The notes beneath the pieces were generated by a model. That model saw only the letters and a program-made list of their open reading frames with translations, made no database searches and was not told the origin of the DNA. Below are positions 1 through 9,514 of a DNA stretch of 54,395 nt, one piece after another. The position numbers and the translations under genes were made by a program. Position 1 is the stretch's first letter, and each line of letters starts with the position of its first letter. The DNA comes from Candidatus Gottesmanbacteria bacterium RIFCSPLOWO2_01_FULL_42_22 (GTDB taxonomy: Bacteria; Patescibacteriota; Microgenomatia; 2-02-FULL-39-11): assembly GCA_001779315.1 (NCBI GenBank), contig MFJU01000025.1, positions 1 through 54,395 on the forward strand. Direction: 5' to 3'.

Positions 1-569
1 CCACTCAAATTCTTAAACAATATCCGATTAAAGACAAAAAAAAATTAAAAATAGTTTTTCATCAAAAAAATTCCGGCAAGGGAGAAGCAGTCAAAACCGG
101 TTTCAAGACAGCCGGCGGAGACTATCTTCTGGTCCAGGATGCTGATTTGGAGTACAATCCGGATGAAATAAATAAACTGTTAAAGCCGCTGATGAAGAAA
201 AAAAATAATTCTTTTACGGCAGTTTACGGATCAAGATTTAAAGAGGTCGGAGCAGTTATTCCCAAAACATATTTATTCGGAAATAAGCTGCTGACATATT
301 TAACTAATATAATGTACAGGGTACGCTTGACTGATATGGAGACCGGTTATAAACTTTTGCCGGCCATGGTGGTAAAGAAATTATCGCTGAAAGCTTCTCA
401 TTTTGATTTTGAACCGGAGATAACCGCTAAATTGATCCGCCGTCAGGTAAAAATAATTGAAGTGCCGATAAGATACCAGGGCAGAAACCGTCTGGCCGGA
501 AAAAAGCTGACGGTCACCGATGCTTTTGAGGCCATCAAAGCTATTTTTTATTACCGTTTTTTCGATTAA
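1..569 (+). CDS. Family 2 glycosyltransferase, dolichyl/polyprenyl-phosphate mannosyltransferase-like (5' truncated)
   Basis: The frame is open from base 3, so the start lies before the window; 188 residues are visible. GKGEAVKTGF (about residues 25-34) followed by DYLLVQDADLEYNP (40-53) matches the acceptor loop and DxD-type metal site of DPM1-like GT2 enzymes, which transfer a sugar from a nucleotide sugar to a polyprenyl phosphate at the inner membrane face. TDMETGYK further on fits the same family. No C-terminal membrane helices are seen, so this is the short soluble or peripheral type. Inferred role: making the lipid-linked sugar donors used by the GT-C enzymes nearby. The exact sugar cannot be told. 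Confidence 0.85.
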   Translation, partial: TQILKQYPIKDKKKLKIVFHQKNSGKGEAVKTGFKTAGGDYLLVQDADLEYNPDEINKLLKPLMKKKNNSFTAVYGSRFKEVGAVIPKTYLFGNKLLTYLTNIMYRVRLTDMETGYKLLPAMVVKKLSLKASHFDFEPEITAKLIRRQVKIIEVPIRYQGRNRLAGKKLTVTDAFEAIKAIFYYRFFD

Positions 570-572
570 TTT

Positions 573-1232
573 ATGCTGGATGTCAAAAGGCTGTACGATA
601 CCCGCTTCACCTCATTTGAAAGAATCAGGAAAAATAAGCTGTGGAAAATTCTTTGCCAGGATTTCCTGCAGCATTACGTAAATAAGAGCGATGTTGTTTT
701 GGATATCGGAGCCGGCCACTGCGAATTTATCAATAATATCCAAAGCAGCAGGAAAATTGCCTTGGATGTTAACCGCGATTTGGCAAAAATAGCCGCCCCC
801 GATGTCGAAATCAAATTGGCTCCTGTCAAGAATTTGAAGAAGCTTTTTCCAGCAGACAGTCTTAACGTTATCTTCATGAGCAATTTTCTGGAACATTTGG
901 ATTCAAAGGAAGATGTCTTCAGGTTATTGCATGAGGCCTATCAGGTTTTAAAAAAAGGCGGGAGGCTCCTGATCATGCAGCCGGACATCAATCTCATCGG
1001 AGGAGAATACTGGGATTTTTTTGACCATAAAGTACCGTTGACTTTTCTGTCGCTGTCGGAAGTGCTGCATTCATTAGGTTATAAAATCAGCGATTACCGC
1101 TATCCTTTTTTGCCTTATACCACCAAAGCCAAATATCTGCCTCTTTGGCCGCCGCTTTTGACCTTCTATCTGAAACTTAAGTTCCTGCAGAAAATCTTCG
1201 GCAAGCAATTCTTCCTCTGCGCCGAAAAATAG
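573..1232 (+). CDS. Class I SAM-dependent methyltransferase
   Basis: 219 residues. Motif I is VVLDIGAGHCEF (about 40-51), the SAM-binding glycine loop. IFMSNFLEHL (about 100-109) and a following VLKKGGRLLIMQPD are motifs IV-VI of the Methyltransf_11/Methyltransf_23 group. It starts three bases after the preceding glycosyltransferase and is probably co-transcribed with it. The substrate is probably a sugar or lipid-linked glycan given the setting, but nothing in the sequence fixes it. The C-terminal third is rich in aromatic and basic residues and may sit on the membrane surface. Confidence 0.8.
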   Translation: MLDVKRLYDTRFTSFERIRKNKLWKILCQDFLQHYVNKSDVVLDIGAGHCEFINNIQSSRKIALDVNRDLAKIAAPDVEIKLAPVKNLKKLFPADSLNVIFMSNFLEHLDSKEDVFRLLHEAYQVLKKGGRLLIMQPDINLIGGEYWDFFDHKVPLTFLSLSEVLHSLGYKISDYRYPFLPYTTKAKYLPLWPPLLTFYLKLKFLQKIFGKQFFLCAEK

Positions 1233-1239
1233 GGGTAGG

Positions 1240-2787
1240 TTAGCGAAGATAAACTTCCATGGCGCCGAAGGTGCCCAGATGTTCGGAAGTTGAAATGACT
1301 TGCCGGCGGTAGGCTTCGTAACCGGCCGGATTTTCTCCGACAAGTTCCGGGGTTAAAATAATCAATTCCCGGTCTGTCTCTTTGTTTGGATCGGGAGTGT
1401 AGTATTCGGACAGATACTGGTCCATATAACTTCTGACCGGTTCGCGGCCGGCTCGGGTAAAGAGATAGCGGTAACCGCCGGAATACCAGCAGGTCTGAAA
1501 CGATTCCAGACTGAACGATAAAGTGTCTATGGCTGCCAGGGCTGTTTTGACTGCCTTTTTTTTTGCGTTTAAACCGTAGGGATTTTCCGCTGTCATAAGG
1601 GGTTGAATATTAATGTATGCGAAAAATATCAAAGAGAGCCAAAGTAGATATTTAGGCAACTTTATTAAAGTCTGCGACAGACTGATGAAGAAAAAAACAA
1701 AAACCGGCAACAGATAATATTCAGCCATTTCACCCTGAAAGAGATAAGTATAGAGGCTGATGGCGGTAAAATGCACCAGCATAAAAAGAGCTGATAAAAA
1801 GAGCAGTCTTTGGCCGTCGTCTTTTTTCTTCATTAACCGTAGTGAGCGGTACAGAAAATAAATTAAGAAAAGACTTATGCTAAAAATAAAATAATCCGGC
1901 AGGGATTGACGCTTAAATCCAAGATACTGCGGACAATTGGCATACTCAATTGCCAGATTGTTGCTGGCCGAGGGATAAAGGGTACGGGCTAATGTTGCCG
2001 GAATCAGCTGATGGGCTAAATAAATAGATCTGTCATCAGTCAGGGGTTTATTTTCGGCAATTCTGACATGATTGCCCCGCCGGAAATAATTTAAGAGGTA
2101 ACGGGAATTGAGAAAATTATGCCTTAAATCAAAAATCAGCAGGCCGCTGTTGGCAATAATAAAGAGAAAAAGGGAAATGAGCAGCAGTTTTTTATGCGGT
2201 TTTATCTGATAAGTTACGAATACTAAGAAAGAAAAGGGTATAAAGGTAAACAAACCCACTTCCAGCTGGGTCATCAGAATCAGAGATAAGGCTAACGGAA
2301 ATAAATAATTTACCGAACCTTTTATCAGCCTTAACAGGGAGTAAATAAAAACCAGTATAATTGCTGATTCAAAACTTAATTGCCAGCCCCGACGCTCGTA
2401 AATAACATTCAGGAATGAGACGCTATAGAGAAAAGAAGCAATCAAACCGGTCTTAGGACTTATTTTCGAGGCTATTTTATAAAGCAAGAGTATGGAAAAG
2501 ATGCTGGCAGCCACTGACAGATAACCGATTGACAAAGGATGGGGAGAGAAGAAACGATAAATAGGAGCAGTCAGATAATAAAATAAAGGCCCAAGCCTAA
2601 AGCCGATGGATGACGGATGACCGGCAGCGGGGAAATGTTTAAGATTGGCCAGGGAAGAGGTGATATAGGCGGCTTTTTCCTCGTCAATGGCATAGTAAAA
2701 TAGTTCTTCAAACCGCCAAAGCCTTAAAAAAAGTCCCAAGGCAATTATAAGTGTTATGATAAAAAGAAGTTTAGGCCTGAATCTCAT
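1240..2787 (-). CDS. GT-C-fold membrane glycosyltransferase (ArnT/PMT-like)
   Basis: 515 residues with about 11 hydrophobic segments. The first periplasmic loop carries DE (D35-E36, in YYAIDEEKAA), the usual place for the catalytic acid of GT-C enzymes, which move sugars from polyprenyl-phosphate donors on the outer membrane face. A soluble tail of roughly 100 residues follows the last helix. It is the only gene in the polysaccharide block on this strand: it converges on the methyltransferase (7-base gap) and diverges from the DUF2079 gene (12-base gap). A TATAAT on this strand at 2818-2813 lies inside the first codons of the divergent gene and may be its -10 box. Sugar and acceptor are unknown. 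Confidence 0.75.
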   Translation of the reverse strand: MRFRPKLLFIITLIIALGLFLRLWRFEELFYYAIDEEKAAYITSSLANLKHFPAAGHPSSIGFRLGPLFYYLTAPIYRFFSPHPLSIGYLSVAASIFSILLLYKIASKISPKTGLIASFLYSVSFLNVIYERRGWQLSFESAIILVFIYSLLRLIKGSVNYLFPLALSLILMTQLEVGLFTFIPFSFLVFVTYQIKPHKKLLLISLFLFIIANSGLLIFDLRHNFLNSRYLLNYFRRGNHVRIAENKPLTDDRSIYLAHQLIPATLARTLYPSASNNLAIEYANCPQYLGFKRQSLPDYFIFSISLFLIYFLYRSLRLMKKKDDGQRLLFLSALFMLVHFTAISLYTYLFQGEMAEYYLLPVFVFFFISLSQTLIKLPKYLLWLSLIFFAYINIQPLMTAENPYGLNAKKKAVKTALAAIDTLSFSLESFQTCWYSGGYRYLFTRAGREPVRSYMDQYLSEYYTPDPNKETDRELIILTPELVGENPAGYEAYRRQVISTSEHLGTFGAMEVYLR

Positions 2788-2799
2788 ATTGATTTTTCC

Positions 2800-4290
2800 G
2801 TGAACAGATTCAATTATAAAATATTGCCCCTGATCATTCTTCTTTTAGTTTTTTTTGCCTCTTATTCAGCGATTGCAATTGTCAATCACCAGCGTTTTCT
2901 GACATTCGGGCTTGATTTGGGATATTTTGATGAAACCGTCTGGAAAATCTCCCAAAATAAATTTCCTTATTCAGGTGTAGGCTGCATTTGGCTTCTGGAA
3001 GACCATTTCCAGCCGCTTCTTTATCTGATCGCGCCTCTCTATCATCTTTATAACAGCGCCGGTGTACTTCTGATCATCCAGGCGTTTATGATGACACTGA
3101 CCGGTTTGCCTCTTTATTTCATTTCCAGAAAAATGAGCGGAAGCGTCTTTTTCTCCTTAAGTATCGTCTTTGCCTACCTGATTTTTATCGGCACCCAATT
3201 TTCCATCCTTAACGAATTCCACCAGATTACTTTAGCGCCATTTTTTATTGCCCTTTTTTACTGGGGGATAGAAAGCCGAAAAAAGTTAGCGCTTTTCAGC
3301 GGATTGATCCCGCTGTTTTTTATTAAGGAAGATTTGGCCCTGACTATTGCCGCCATGGGCTTGGGTTTATTTTTCAGAAAAAAAATCCGTGTCTTCGGCA
3401 GCGGGCTTTTTGTCCTGGGGACGGCTTTCTTTTTTCTATTAATTTACTTAATTTTGCCCTCAATCTCCTTTAAAGGGATTTATTCGCATTTTGATTTCGG
3501 TACAATCGGACAAACGCCTCCCGAGATCATCGTTAATCTGGTCACTCACCCCTGGCAAATATTGCAGATATTTATTGATTCTCCGCTCAAATTGCGGACT
3601 GTTTTTATTTCAGTCTTTACTTTTGCCTTTCTGCCGTTTTTGGCGCCTGTTTATCTTTTAATACCCCTGATGGCTGATTTTGCCATGAGGTTTATCTATT
3701 ACGGCCCGCAAACAACCAAATGGGTACTGGTTAATCACCACGCTTCCGTCTCTGCTGTCTTTCTGGCATTGTCTTCTGTTGCCGGAGCTGTTCGTTTACG
3801 TACGATGCTAGGAAAATCTGCCAATTTATATATTGCTTTGGCTTCAGCATTAATTTTCACTTCTTTGACGGCAGACTTCATTCTCCGCGCGCCTCTGCAT
3901 TCTCTGGTCAAACCCCAATTTTACCAGCAGGAAAAGTGGATAGCGGATAACCGGAAAATTATCAGTAAAGTGCCTCCTCAAGCCTCTGTGGCAGCTCAGA
4001 ACAATCTCCTGCCGCATCTGACTCACCGGGACAGGGTTTACCGTTTGCCCTATGGTTTAAACAGCGAATACATCGTCATGGATCTTAATGACGGCCCTAA
4101 TAAATATGCTCCTCTTACCTTTGCCCAAATGCAAATACTTTTTAAGGAGCTGACGGGAAATGGCAGATATTCTGTGGCAGAACGGGCAGGGGAGAGTTAC
4201 CTCTTAAAAAGAAATTATAAAACTGATATTGCAACCGGTATATATTACGGTAACAGGAATTACTGTTACTATTCCTGGGAAGAGTTCTGA
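2800..4290 (+). CDS. DUF2079 polytopic membrane protein
   Basis: 496 residues with around ten hydrophobic stretches. The segment FGLDLGYFDETVWK (about 36-49) and EDHFQPLLYL (about 67-76) are the hallmark first-loop motifs of DUF2079, a family of probable GT-C-like transferases of unproven activity; the acidic residues resemble the catalytic loop of protein O-mannosyltransferases. The start is taken as GTG at 2800 because no ATG precedes it closely in frame. It diverges from the oppositely oriented GT-C gene with only 12 bases between, so each promoter must overlap the other gene's coding sequence. Biochemical function is not established for the family. Confidence 0.75.
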   Translation: MNRFNYKILPLIILLLVFFASYSAIAIVNHQRFLTFGLDLGYFDETVWKISQNKFPYSGVGCIWLLEDHFQPLLYLIAPLYHLYNSAGVLLIIQAFMMTLTGLPLYFISRKMSGSVFFSLSIVFAYLIFIGTQFSILNEFHQITLAPFFIALFYWGIESRKKLALFSGLIPLFFIKEDLALTIAAMGLGLFFRKKIRVFGSGLFVLGTAFFFLLIYLILPSISFKGIYSHFDFGTIGQTPPEIIVNLVTHPWQILQIFIDSPLKLRTVFISVFTFAFLPFLAPVYLLIPLMADFAMRFIYYGPQTTKWVLVNHHASVSAVFLALSSVAGAVRLRTMLGKSANLYIALASALIFTSLTADFILRAPLHSLVKPQFYQQEKWIADNRKIISKVPPQASVAAQNNLLPHLTHRDRVYRLPYGLNSEYIVMDLNDGPNKYAPLTFAQMQILFKELTGNGRYSVAERAGESYLLKRNYKTDIATGIYYGNRNYCYYSWEEF

Positions 4291-4314
4291 TTTTTATTTT
4301 TATATAACCTATAG

Positions 4315-4320
4315 TAAAAT
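4315..4320 (+). promoter_or_regulatory. Candidate -10 box (TAAAAT) for the GT2 gene at 4327
   Basis: TAAAAT lies in the 36-base gap after the DUF2079 gene, six bases before the ATG. This spacing would start the transcript at or next to the start codon. A GAAGG stretch sits directly before the ATG, too close for a normal ribosome-binding site. No good -35 is visible, so the call is tentative. Confidence 0.35.
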
Positions 4321-4326
4321 AGAAGG

Positions 4327-5172
4327 ATGATTTCAGTCATTATCCCAATCTACAACGGGGAATCAACCATTGAGGATTGTCTGGCATCACTTTGCCGGCA
4401 AACTTTTATGCCTTTGGAAATTATCGCGGTTGACGACGGTTCCACAGACGAAACAGGTAAAGTTATTAAAGAGTTTATCCGCAGCCATGTGAATTGTCGT
4501 GTCAGTTTGTTTCGTATAGTCCATACCGGGCCCGGTTTAGCCAGGAATTTTGGGGCTAAATATGCCCGCGGCCGGATTCTGGTTTTTGCCGACAGCGATA
4601 TGACTTTTGATCCTGATTTTTTGCATAAACTGACAAGGCCTATCTTTAAAGGAAAAACCAAAGGCACCTTCAGCCAGGAAGAAGAAGTGGCTAACTGGCA
4701 AAAACCTCTGGCTAGATGCTGGAATTATTTCAACGGTTTAAAAGGTAAAAGCCGAATTTCAAAACATTTTGAGCATACTTCGCCGGTTTTCCGGGCAATA
4801 TTGAAAAGTGAATTCAGAAAGATAGGCGGTTTTGACCCGATCGGTTACACGGATGACTGGACATTATCCAGAAAATTAGGTTTTGAGGCTTCCAAAGCCG
4901 ACGGAGCCAAATATTACCATATTAATCCGGAAACATTGCCGGAAGTTTTCCGCCAGGCCAGATGGATCGGCAAAAATGAGTTTATTTCAGGAACGGTTGG
5001 GCGGCGTATCTTTAATCTTTTCAGGTACAGCCCATTTTACCAGCTGCCCAGAGCTGTTTATCTTTACTTAAAGTTCAGGCAATGGCAAATTTTGCCTTTG
5101 GCAATTGTCTATTCATTGGCTGTCACTTTTTCCGTCATGGCAGCCTTTTTTTCAGAACAGAAATATAAATGA
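4327..5172 (+). CDS. Family 2 glycosyltransferase (GT-A fold)
   Basis: 281 residues. The N-terminus MISVIIPIYNGEST with AVDDGSTDET (about 35-44) is the nucleotide-binding start of GT2. FADSDMTFDPDF (about 91-102) holds the DxD-like metal-binding residues, and GGFDPIGYTDDWTLSRKLG contains the aspartate region expected for the catalytic base. A hydrophobic C-terminal segment (about 252-275) may anchor it to the membrane. It overlaps the next gene by four bases (ATGA). Likely adds a sugar to the growing surface glycan on the cytoplasmic side; specificity unknown. Confidence 0.85.
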   Translation: MISVIIPIYNGESTIEDCLASLCRQTFMPLEIIAVDDGSTDETGKVIKEFIRSHVNCRVSLFRIVHTGPGLARNFGAKYARGRILVFADSDMTFDPDFLHKLTRPIFKGKTKGTFSQEEEVANWQKPLARCWNYFNGLKGKSRISKHFEHTSPVFRAILKSEFRKIGGFDPIGYTDDWTLSRKLGFEASKADGAKYYHINPETLPEVFRQARWIGKNEFISGTVGRRIFNLFRYSPFYQLPRAVYLYLKFRQWQILPLAIVYSLAVTFSVMAAFFSEQKYK

Positions 5173-6521
5173 AAATATTCTTAATTCTTATAATCGGCTT
5201 AGTTTTAAGGCTGATAACTCTGAACCAGAGTTTTTGGCTGGATGAGGCAGCCCAAGTGATTGAATCATCAAGACCCTTTTTCCAGCAATTCGATTTAACG
5301 GCTGATTTCCATCCGCCCCTCTACCATCTGTTTCTCCATTTTTGGCTGAAAATGGGCAGGAGTGAAATTTGGGTCAGGCTCCTGTCGGTAATATTAGGTT
5401 TTAGCTGTTTGTGGTATGTTTATAAATTAGCGAAGTTAAAATTTAAAGAAGGTCCATCTTTGGCTGCGGCCCTGCTTCTGGCTGTTTCCGCTTATCATGT
5501 TTATTACTCCCAGGAAACCCGTCCTTATATATTATTCTCCCTATTATCTTTGGTTTCGACTTATTATCTGTTGAAAAAAAAATATGCCGTGTTTACTGCC
5601 GTCTTGATAGCCTCCTGGTATTCATCCTACTTTACTCCTTTACTTCTTTTCGGCCAGGGATTGGCGGTCTTTTTTCAGGAAAAAAAAGAGTTAAGGTTAT
5701 TTATCAGATCAGCGCTAATATCACTTTTCTTTTTTCTGCCCTGGCTGCCGGAACTTAAAAAGCAGTTGGCTGTCGGCTTTTCAGGCAGTTTTGAGGGGTG
5801 GCAGGAAATAGTTTCTTTCGGTCTGTTGAGAAATTTAGGTTTAACCTTTGCCCGTTTTTCTTTAGGCAGAGTCAGTTTGGATAATAATTATCTTTATTTT
5901 CTGCTGATTGTTCCCCTGCTGGCAGCATCATTCTGGTCTGGCTGGGTGGCGATAAAGAAAAGACGGAATCTGGAATTCAGTCTTTTATTTTGGGGGCCGT
6001 TTTTGCTGTCTTTGGTTCTGTCTTATTTTTTGCCGGTGGTTGCCCCGCAAAGACTGCTCTTTTTACTGCCGTTTCTTTATCTGTCAATCGTTTCCGAGCT
6101 TAATCTAAAACCCCTGTTTTATGCTATCCTTTTAGTCTCATTGGCCAGTTTAGGGGCCTATTATTATTTTCCCCGTTTCCAGAGGGAAAACTGGCGGGAA
6201 GCAGTGGCTTTTATCGAGAATGACAAAGGCGGAAATAAATTAGCCGTTTTTGCTTTTCCTGAACCTTTTGCCCCTTACCAATGGTACTTTCGTAAAGTGC
6301 CCGGAATAGGAGCAGCCGGGAATTTCCGGGTGACTGAAAAGGATATTGCCAGTCTTTTAATGAATTTAAACGGAAAAAATAAGATATATTATTTCGATTA
6401 TTTAGCCGAATTGACCGATCCCGGAAAAAGACTTCTTGGGACTTTGCGGAAAAGCAATTTTCGGGAAAGAGACATTAAAAATTTTGAGGGCGTAGGTTTT
6501 ATCCGGCTTTATGAAAATTAA
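5169..6521 (+). CDS. GT-C-fold membrane glycosyltransferase (PMT/ArnT-like)
   Basis: 450 residues, mostly hydrophobic. After the first helix comes FWLDEAAQ (D25-E26), the GT-C catalytic loop, then DFHPPLYHL, a motif frequently seen in PMT_2-type transferases. SQETRPYI (about 115-122) follows helix 4, as in the same group. The protein probably uses a polyprenyl-phosphate sugar at the outer membrane face. It is translationally coupled on both sides: ATGA overlap with the upstream GT2 and an 11-base overlap with the downstream methyltransferase. Substrate not deducible. Confidence 0.78.
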   Translation: MKIFLILIIGLVLRLITLNQSFWLDEAAQVIESSRPFFQQFDLTADFHPPLYHLFLHFWLKMGRSEIWVRLLSVILGFSCLWYVYKLAKLKFKEGPSLAAALLLAVSAYHVYYSQETRPYILFSLLSLVSTYYLLKKKYAVFTAVLIASWYSSYFTPLLLFGQGLAVFFQEKKELRLFIRSALISLFFFLPWLPELKKQLAVGFSGSFEGWQEIVSFGLLRNLGLTFARFSLGRVSLDNNYLYFLLIVPLLAASFWSGWVAIKKRRNLEFSLLFWGPFLLSLVLSYFLPVVAPQRLLFLLPFLYLSIVSELNLKPLFYAILLVSLASLGAYYYFPRFQRENWREAVAFIENDKGGNKLAVFAFPEPFAPYQWYFRKVPGIGAAGNFRVTEKDIASLLMNLNGKNKIYYFDYLAELTDPGKRLLGTLRKSNFRERDIKNFEGVGFIRLYEN

Positions 6522-7248
6522 TATAAAAGATAATTTCAAAGGGCTTTTTTTCTTCCGGGGCTGGCATCCGGAAGTGGCCTTGCGCTATTTACCGATAGTC
6601 TCAAAGATCCTGAAAATGGGCAGGAATATTTCAGTCCTGGATGTAGGCTCCGGAGGTTTGGGAATCGCTCCATATCTAAGACGTCCGGTCACGGGACTCG
6701 ATTTAAAATTCAAACCCCCCTATCACGAACGTTTAATGAAAATTAAGGCTTCAGTCCTGAAACTGCCTTTTGCCGACAGCACTTTTGATGCAGTCGTTTC
6801 CGTCGATATGCTGGAGCACCTGGAACAAAAAGACAGAAGCCGGGCTATCAGCGAAATGCTCAGGGTTTGCAAAAAGACGCTTTTTCTGGCTGTGCCATGC
6901 GGCAGGTTGTCATGGGAACAGGATGTCAGATTAAGCGGATTTTATAAAAAAAAATACGGCAAAGCCTATCATTTTTTTGAGGAGCAGATCGGTTTTGGCT
7001 TGCCTGAATGGCAAGATCTGGAAAACCAGATCCATATTTCAGCCCGCGCTTTAAATAAAAAAATCAGATTGGAAAGCCAGGATAATGAAAATCTGCGTTT
7101 AAGGGAATTTCTGATGAAGGGCTGGATGACGAAAAATACGCTGGTCGATATTTTTTTCCGGAAAGTGCTTCTTTTGGCGTTACCTATAATGAATAAGATG
7201 AAAGGTAAACCCGGTTACCGCAGAATTTTTACTGCTCATATAATATGA
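6511..7248 (+). CDS. Class I SAM-dependent methyltransferase
   Basis: 245 residues. ISVLDVGSGGLGIAPYL (about 40-56) is the SAM glycine loop; VTGLDLKF is motif II and VVSVDMLEHLEQ (about 95-106) motif IV, as in Methyltransf_11. No membrane helix. The gene starts 11 bases inside the upstream GT-C gene and ends in a four-base overlap with the following GT4, so it belongs to the same polycistronic unit. A glycan or glycolipid is the likely substrate by context only. Confidence 0.8.
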   Translation: MKINIKDNFKGLFFFRGWHPEVALRYLPIVSKILKMGRNISVLDVGSGGLGIAPYLRRPVTGLDLKFKPPYHERLMKIKASVLKLPFADSTFDAVVSVDMLEHLEQKDRSRAISEMLRVCKKTLFLAVPCGRLSWEQDVRLSGFYKKKYGKAYHFFEEQIGFGLPEWQDLENQIHISARALNKKIRLESQDNENLRLREFLMKGWMTKNTLVDIFFRKVLLLALPIMNKMKGKPGYRRIFTAHII

Positions 7249-8384
7249 AAATTGTCATTGATATATCACAAATAGCTTATCAGGGTAGCGGAGTAGCCAA
7301 CTATACAGCGGAATTGACTGCCAATCTGCTTTCCCTGGATAAAAAAAACAGCTACTGTTTATTCGGCTACGGCTTAAGATCACTGGAGACACTTCGGGCT
7401 TTCTGCCGGAATTTGCCGAAACATCCCCGTTTGGAAAAAATGCTCTTCCCCTTTCCCCAGTCATTGGTTTCTTTCTGGGGAAATACGCTTCACAAAATCA
7501 ATCTGGAGAACCTTTTAGGGAATTTTGACCTCTATCATTCATCCGATTGGATCCAGTTTCCCTCACAAGCCATCAAAGTAACTACCATTCATGATCTGGT
7601 GGTTTACCGTTATCCTGAAACATCAGCAGCCTCAATCATCCGCCAGCAAAAAAAACGGCTGGAACACGTAAAAAGGGAAGCTGATTTAATCCTGGCCGAT
7701 TCGCAAAGCACAAAACGCGATGTCGAAAATATATTGGGCTTGCCGAAGGAAAAAATAGTTATCGTCTACCCGGGGATTAAATCCGAATTCAGCCAAAAAA
7801 CGGATAATCAGGTAAAGCAGATACGGGATAAGTACGGCATAACCAGGAAGTATTTTATAACCGTGGGGACTCTGGAACCCAGGAAAAATCTGAAAACAAC
7901 CCTGGCCGCTTTCAGTTTATTCCGCCTCAAACATTGGCAAAAAGAGAATAGGGCAGATTTAGTGGTAATCGGCAAAAAAGGCTGGTCGGCTGATGCGGCG
8001 GCAGGTGAAGATGTTAAAGTTTTGGGGTTGATTTCTGATAAAGACCTGGCTGTTCTCTATTCGGGAGCAAAGGGTCTGATTTTCCCCTCACTTTATGAAG
8101 GTTTCGGCCTGACAGTCGCCGAAGCGATGGCATCGGGCTGTCCGGTAATCACCAGTTCCCGCGGCAGCTTAAAGGAAGTCGGAGGCGAAGCCGTTCTTTA
8201 CGCTGATCCTGAAAATCCAAAGAATATCTCTGAAAAAATTTACCGCCTGTTAAGCGAAGATAAACTCAGAAATAAATTAACGGAAAAAGGATTGCGGCAA
8301 GCTGAAAAATTCAGCTGGCGCAAAACTGCAGCAGAAATCCTTTTGAATTACGAAGAATTATATCGGAAGCGCCATAAATTATGA
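7245..8384 (+). CDS. Family 4 glycosyltransferase
   Basis: 379 residues of GT-B fold. The N-terminus has the acceptor-side glycine motif QGSGVANYTAEL; the C-terminal half has VGTLEPRKN (about 205-213) and [19 protein letters not shown] (about 284-302) with the E-x7-E donor-binding glutamates. This is the mannosyl/rhamnosyl/glucosyltransferase type of GT4, cytoplasmic and nucleotide-sugar dependent. It overlaps both neighbours by four bases and is followed by a paralogous GT4, suggesting two consecutive sugar additions. Sugar identity unknown. Confidence 0.87.
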   Translation: MKIVIDISQIAYQGSGVANYTAELTANLLSLDKKNSYCLFGYGLRSLETLRAFCRNLPKHPRLEKMLFPFPQSLVSFWGNTLHKINLENLLGNFDLYHSSDWIQFPSQAIKVTTIHDLVVYRYPETSAASIIRQQKKRLEHVKREADLILADSQSTKRDVENILGLPKEKIVIVYPGIKSEFSQKTDNQVKQIRDKYGITRKYFITVGTLEPRKNLKTTLAAFSLFRLKHWQKENRADLVVIGKKGWSADAAAGEDVKVLGLISDKDLAVLYSGAKGLIFPSLYEGFGLTVAEAMASGCPVITSSRGSLKEVGGEAVLYADPENPKNISEKIYRLLSEDKLRNKLTEKGLRQAEKFSWRKTAAEILLNYEELYRKRHKL

Positions 8385-9514
8385 TAATCGGAATAGATGC
8401 CAATGAAGCCAATAGTTCAAACAGGGTCGGTATCGGCCGTTTTGCCCTGGAATTGTTGCGCCAGTTTTATTTGTTAAGAAAGGAGAAGAGTTTTAGGAAT
8501 ATCAAGTTTTATCTCTATCTTAAAGAACAACCGGGGTCTGATCTGCCTGAAGCGTCAAACGGCTGGCAATATCTTGTTTTCGGACCGAAATTATTCTGGA
8601 CACAGCTTGCTTTACCATGGCAACTTTACAGCCAAAAGGTCCCTTTGGATGTTTTTTTCTCAACTTCACACTACGGTCCCAGATTTTCACCTGTGGCAAC
8701 AGTTGTCTCAGTAATGGATCTGTCATTCTTATATTTTCCGGAAACTTTTCTGAAAAGGGATTTGTGGCAGTTGAAAAATTGGACAAATTATTCCGTAAAA
8801 AAAGCGGCAAAAGTCATCACCATAAGCCAAGCTTCAAAAGCGGATATAATGAAAGCATACGGCATCAGGAACGAAAAAATCGAAGTTATCTATCCCGGCA
8901 TCGATGCGGATTTGTTTAATGACAGGCAGGAAACCGCTGAAAAAACCAGGTTGCGGCTAAAATACGGTCTCGATTCTGATTACCTGTTATATATAGGTAC
9001 TCTCCAACCCAGAAAAAATCTGAAGAAGCTGTTTAAAGCTTTGGAATTGACAGTCAAAACAAAAAAGGATCTGAAACTTGTCATTACCGGCAAGAAAGGC
9101 TGGCTCTATCAGGATTTATTTGAAAAGAGAGAGGCGAAAAAATTGAAAGGCAAGTTAATATTTACCGGATTCGTACCCGACAGCGATTTACCCTCCCTGT
9201 ACAGGCAGGCTAAAGCTCTGGTTTTACCGTCATTATATGAAGGTTTCGGCATCCCGGCAGTTGAGGCGATGGCCTGTGGTATTCCGGTGGCTGTCTCTGA
9301 TATATCTTCTTTGCCGGAAATAGTCGGGGGAGCGGCGCTTTTGTTTGATCCTTATGATGCAGCCCAAATCTCCCAGGCCATAAACTCAGCCTGCTATAAT
9401 GAAAAGGTAAGGCAAAGGCTGATTGCCTCGGGTAAAAAAAGAGCGGCTTTCTTTTCCTGGCAGAAGAGCGGCTGGAGGCTTTTAGATACATTAATAAAGA
9501 CAGCTTATGCTTAA
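8381..9514 (+). CDS. Family 4 glycosyltransferase
   Basis: 377 residues. Begins [19 protein letters not shown], the N-terminal GT4 signature; [13 protein letters not shown] (about 206-218) and [18 protein letters not shown] (about 285-302) carry the donor-binding motifs with the paired glutamates. It is similar in plan to the GT4 directly upstream and probably arose by duplication, though the two have clearly diverged. Four-base overlap upstream, eight-base overlap (ATGCTTAA) downstream. Likely a retaining transferase on the cytoplasmic side of the membrane. Confidence 0.87.
   Translation: MIIGIDANEANSSNRVGIGRFALELLRQFYLLRKEKSFRNIKFYLYLKEQPGSDLPEASNGWQYLVFGPKLFWTQLALPWQLYSQKVPLDVFFSTSHYGPRFSPVATVVSVMDLSFLYFPETFLKRDLWQLKNWTNYSVKKAAKVITISQASKADIMKAYGIRNEKIEVIYPGIDADLFNDRQETAEKTRLRLKYGLDSDYLLYIGTLQPRKNLKKLFKALELTVKTKKDLKLVITGKKGWLYQDLFEKREAKKLKGKLIFTGFVPDSDLPSLYRQAKALVLPSLYEGFGIPAVEAMACGIPVAVSDISSLPEIVGGAALLFDPYDAAQISQAINSACYNEKVRQRLIASGKKRAAFFSWQKSGWRLLDTLIKTAYA

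Noticed and set aside
7239-7244. TATAAT directly in front of the ATG of the GT4 gene at 7245
   Set aside because: It touches the start codon, so transcription would begin inside the gene; produced by the overlap of His-Ile codons with the stop of the preceding gene.
8617-8919. Second-frame 100-codon open frame within a GT4 gene
   Set aside because: Fully inside a conserved gene, no start signals and no recognisable protein features.
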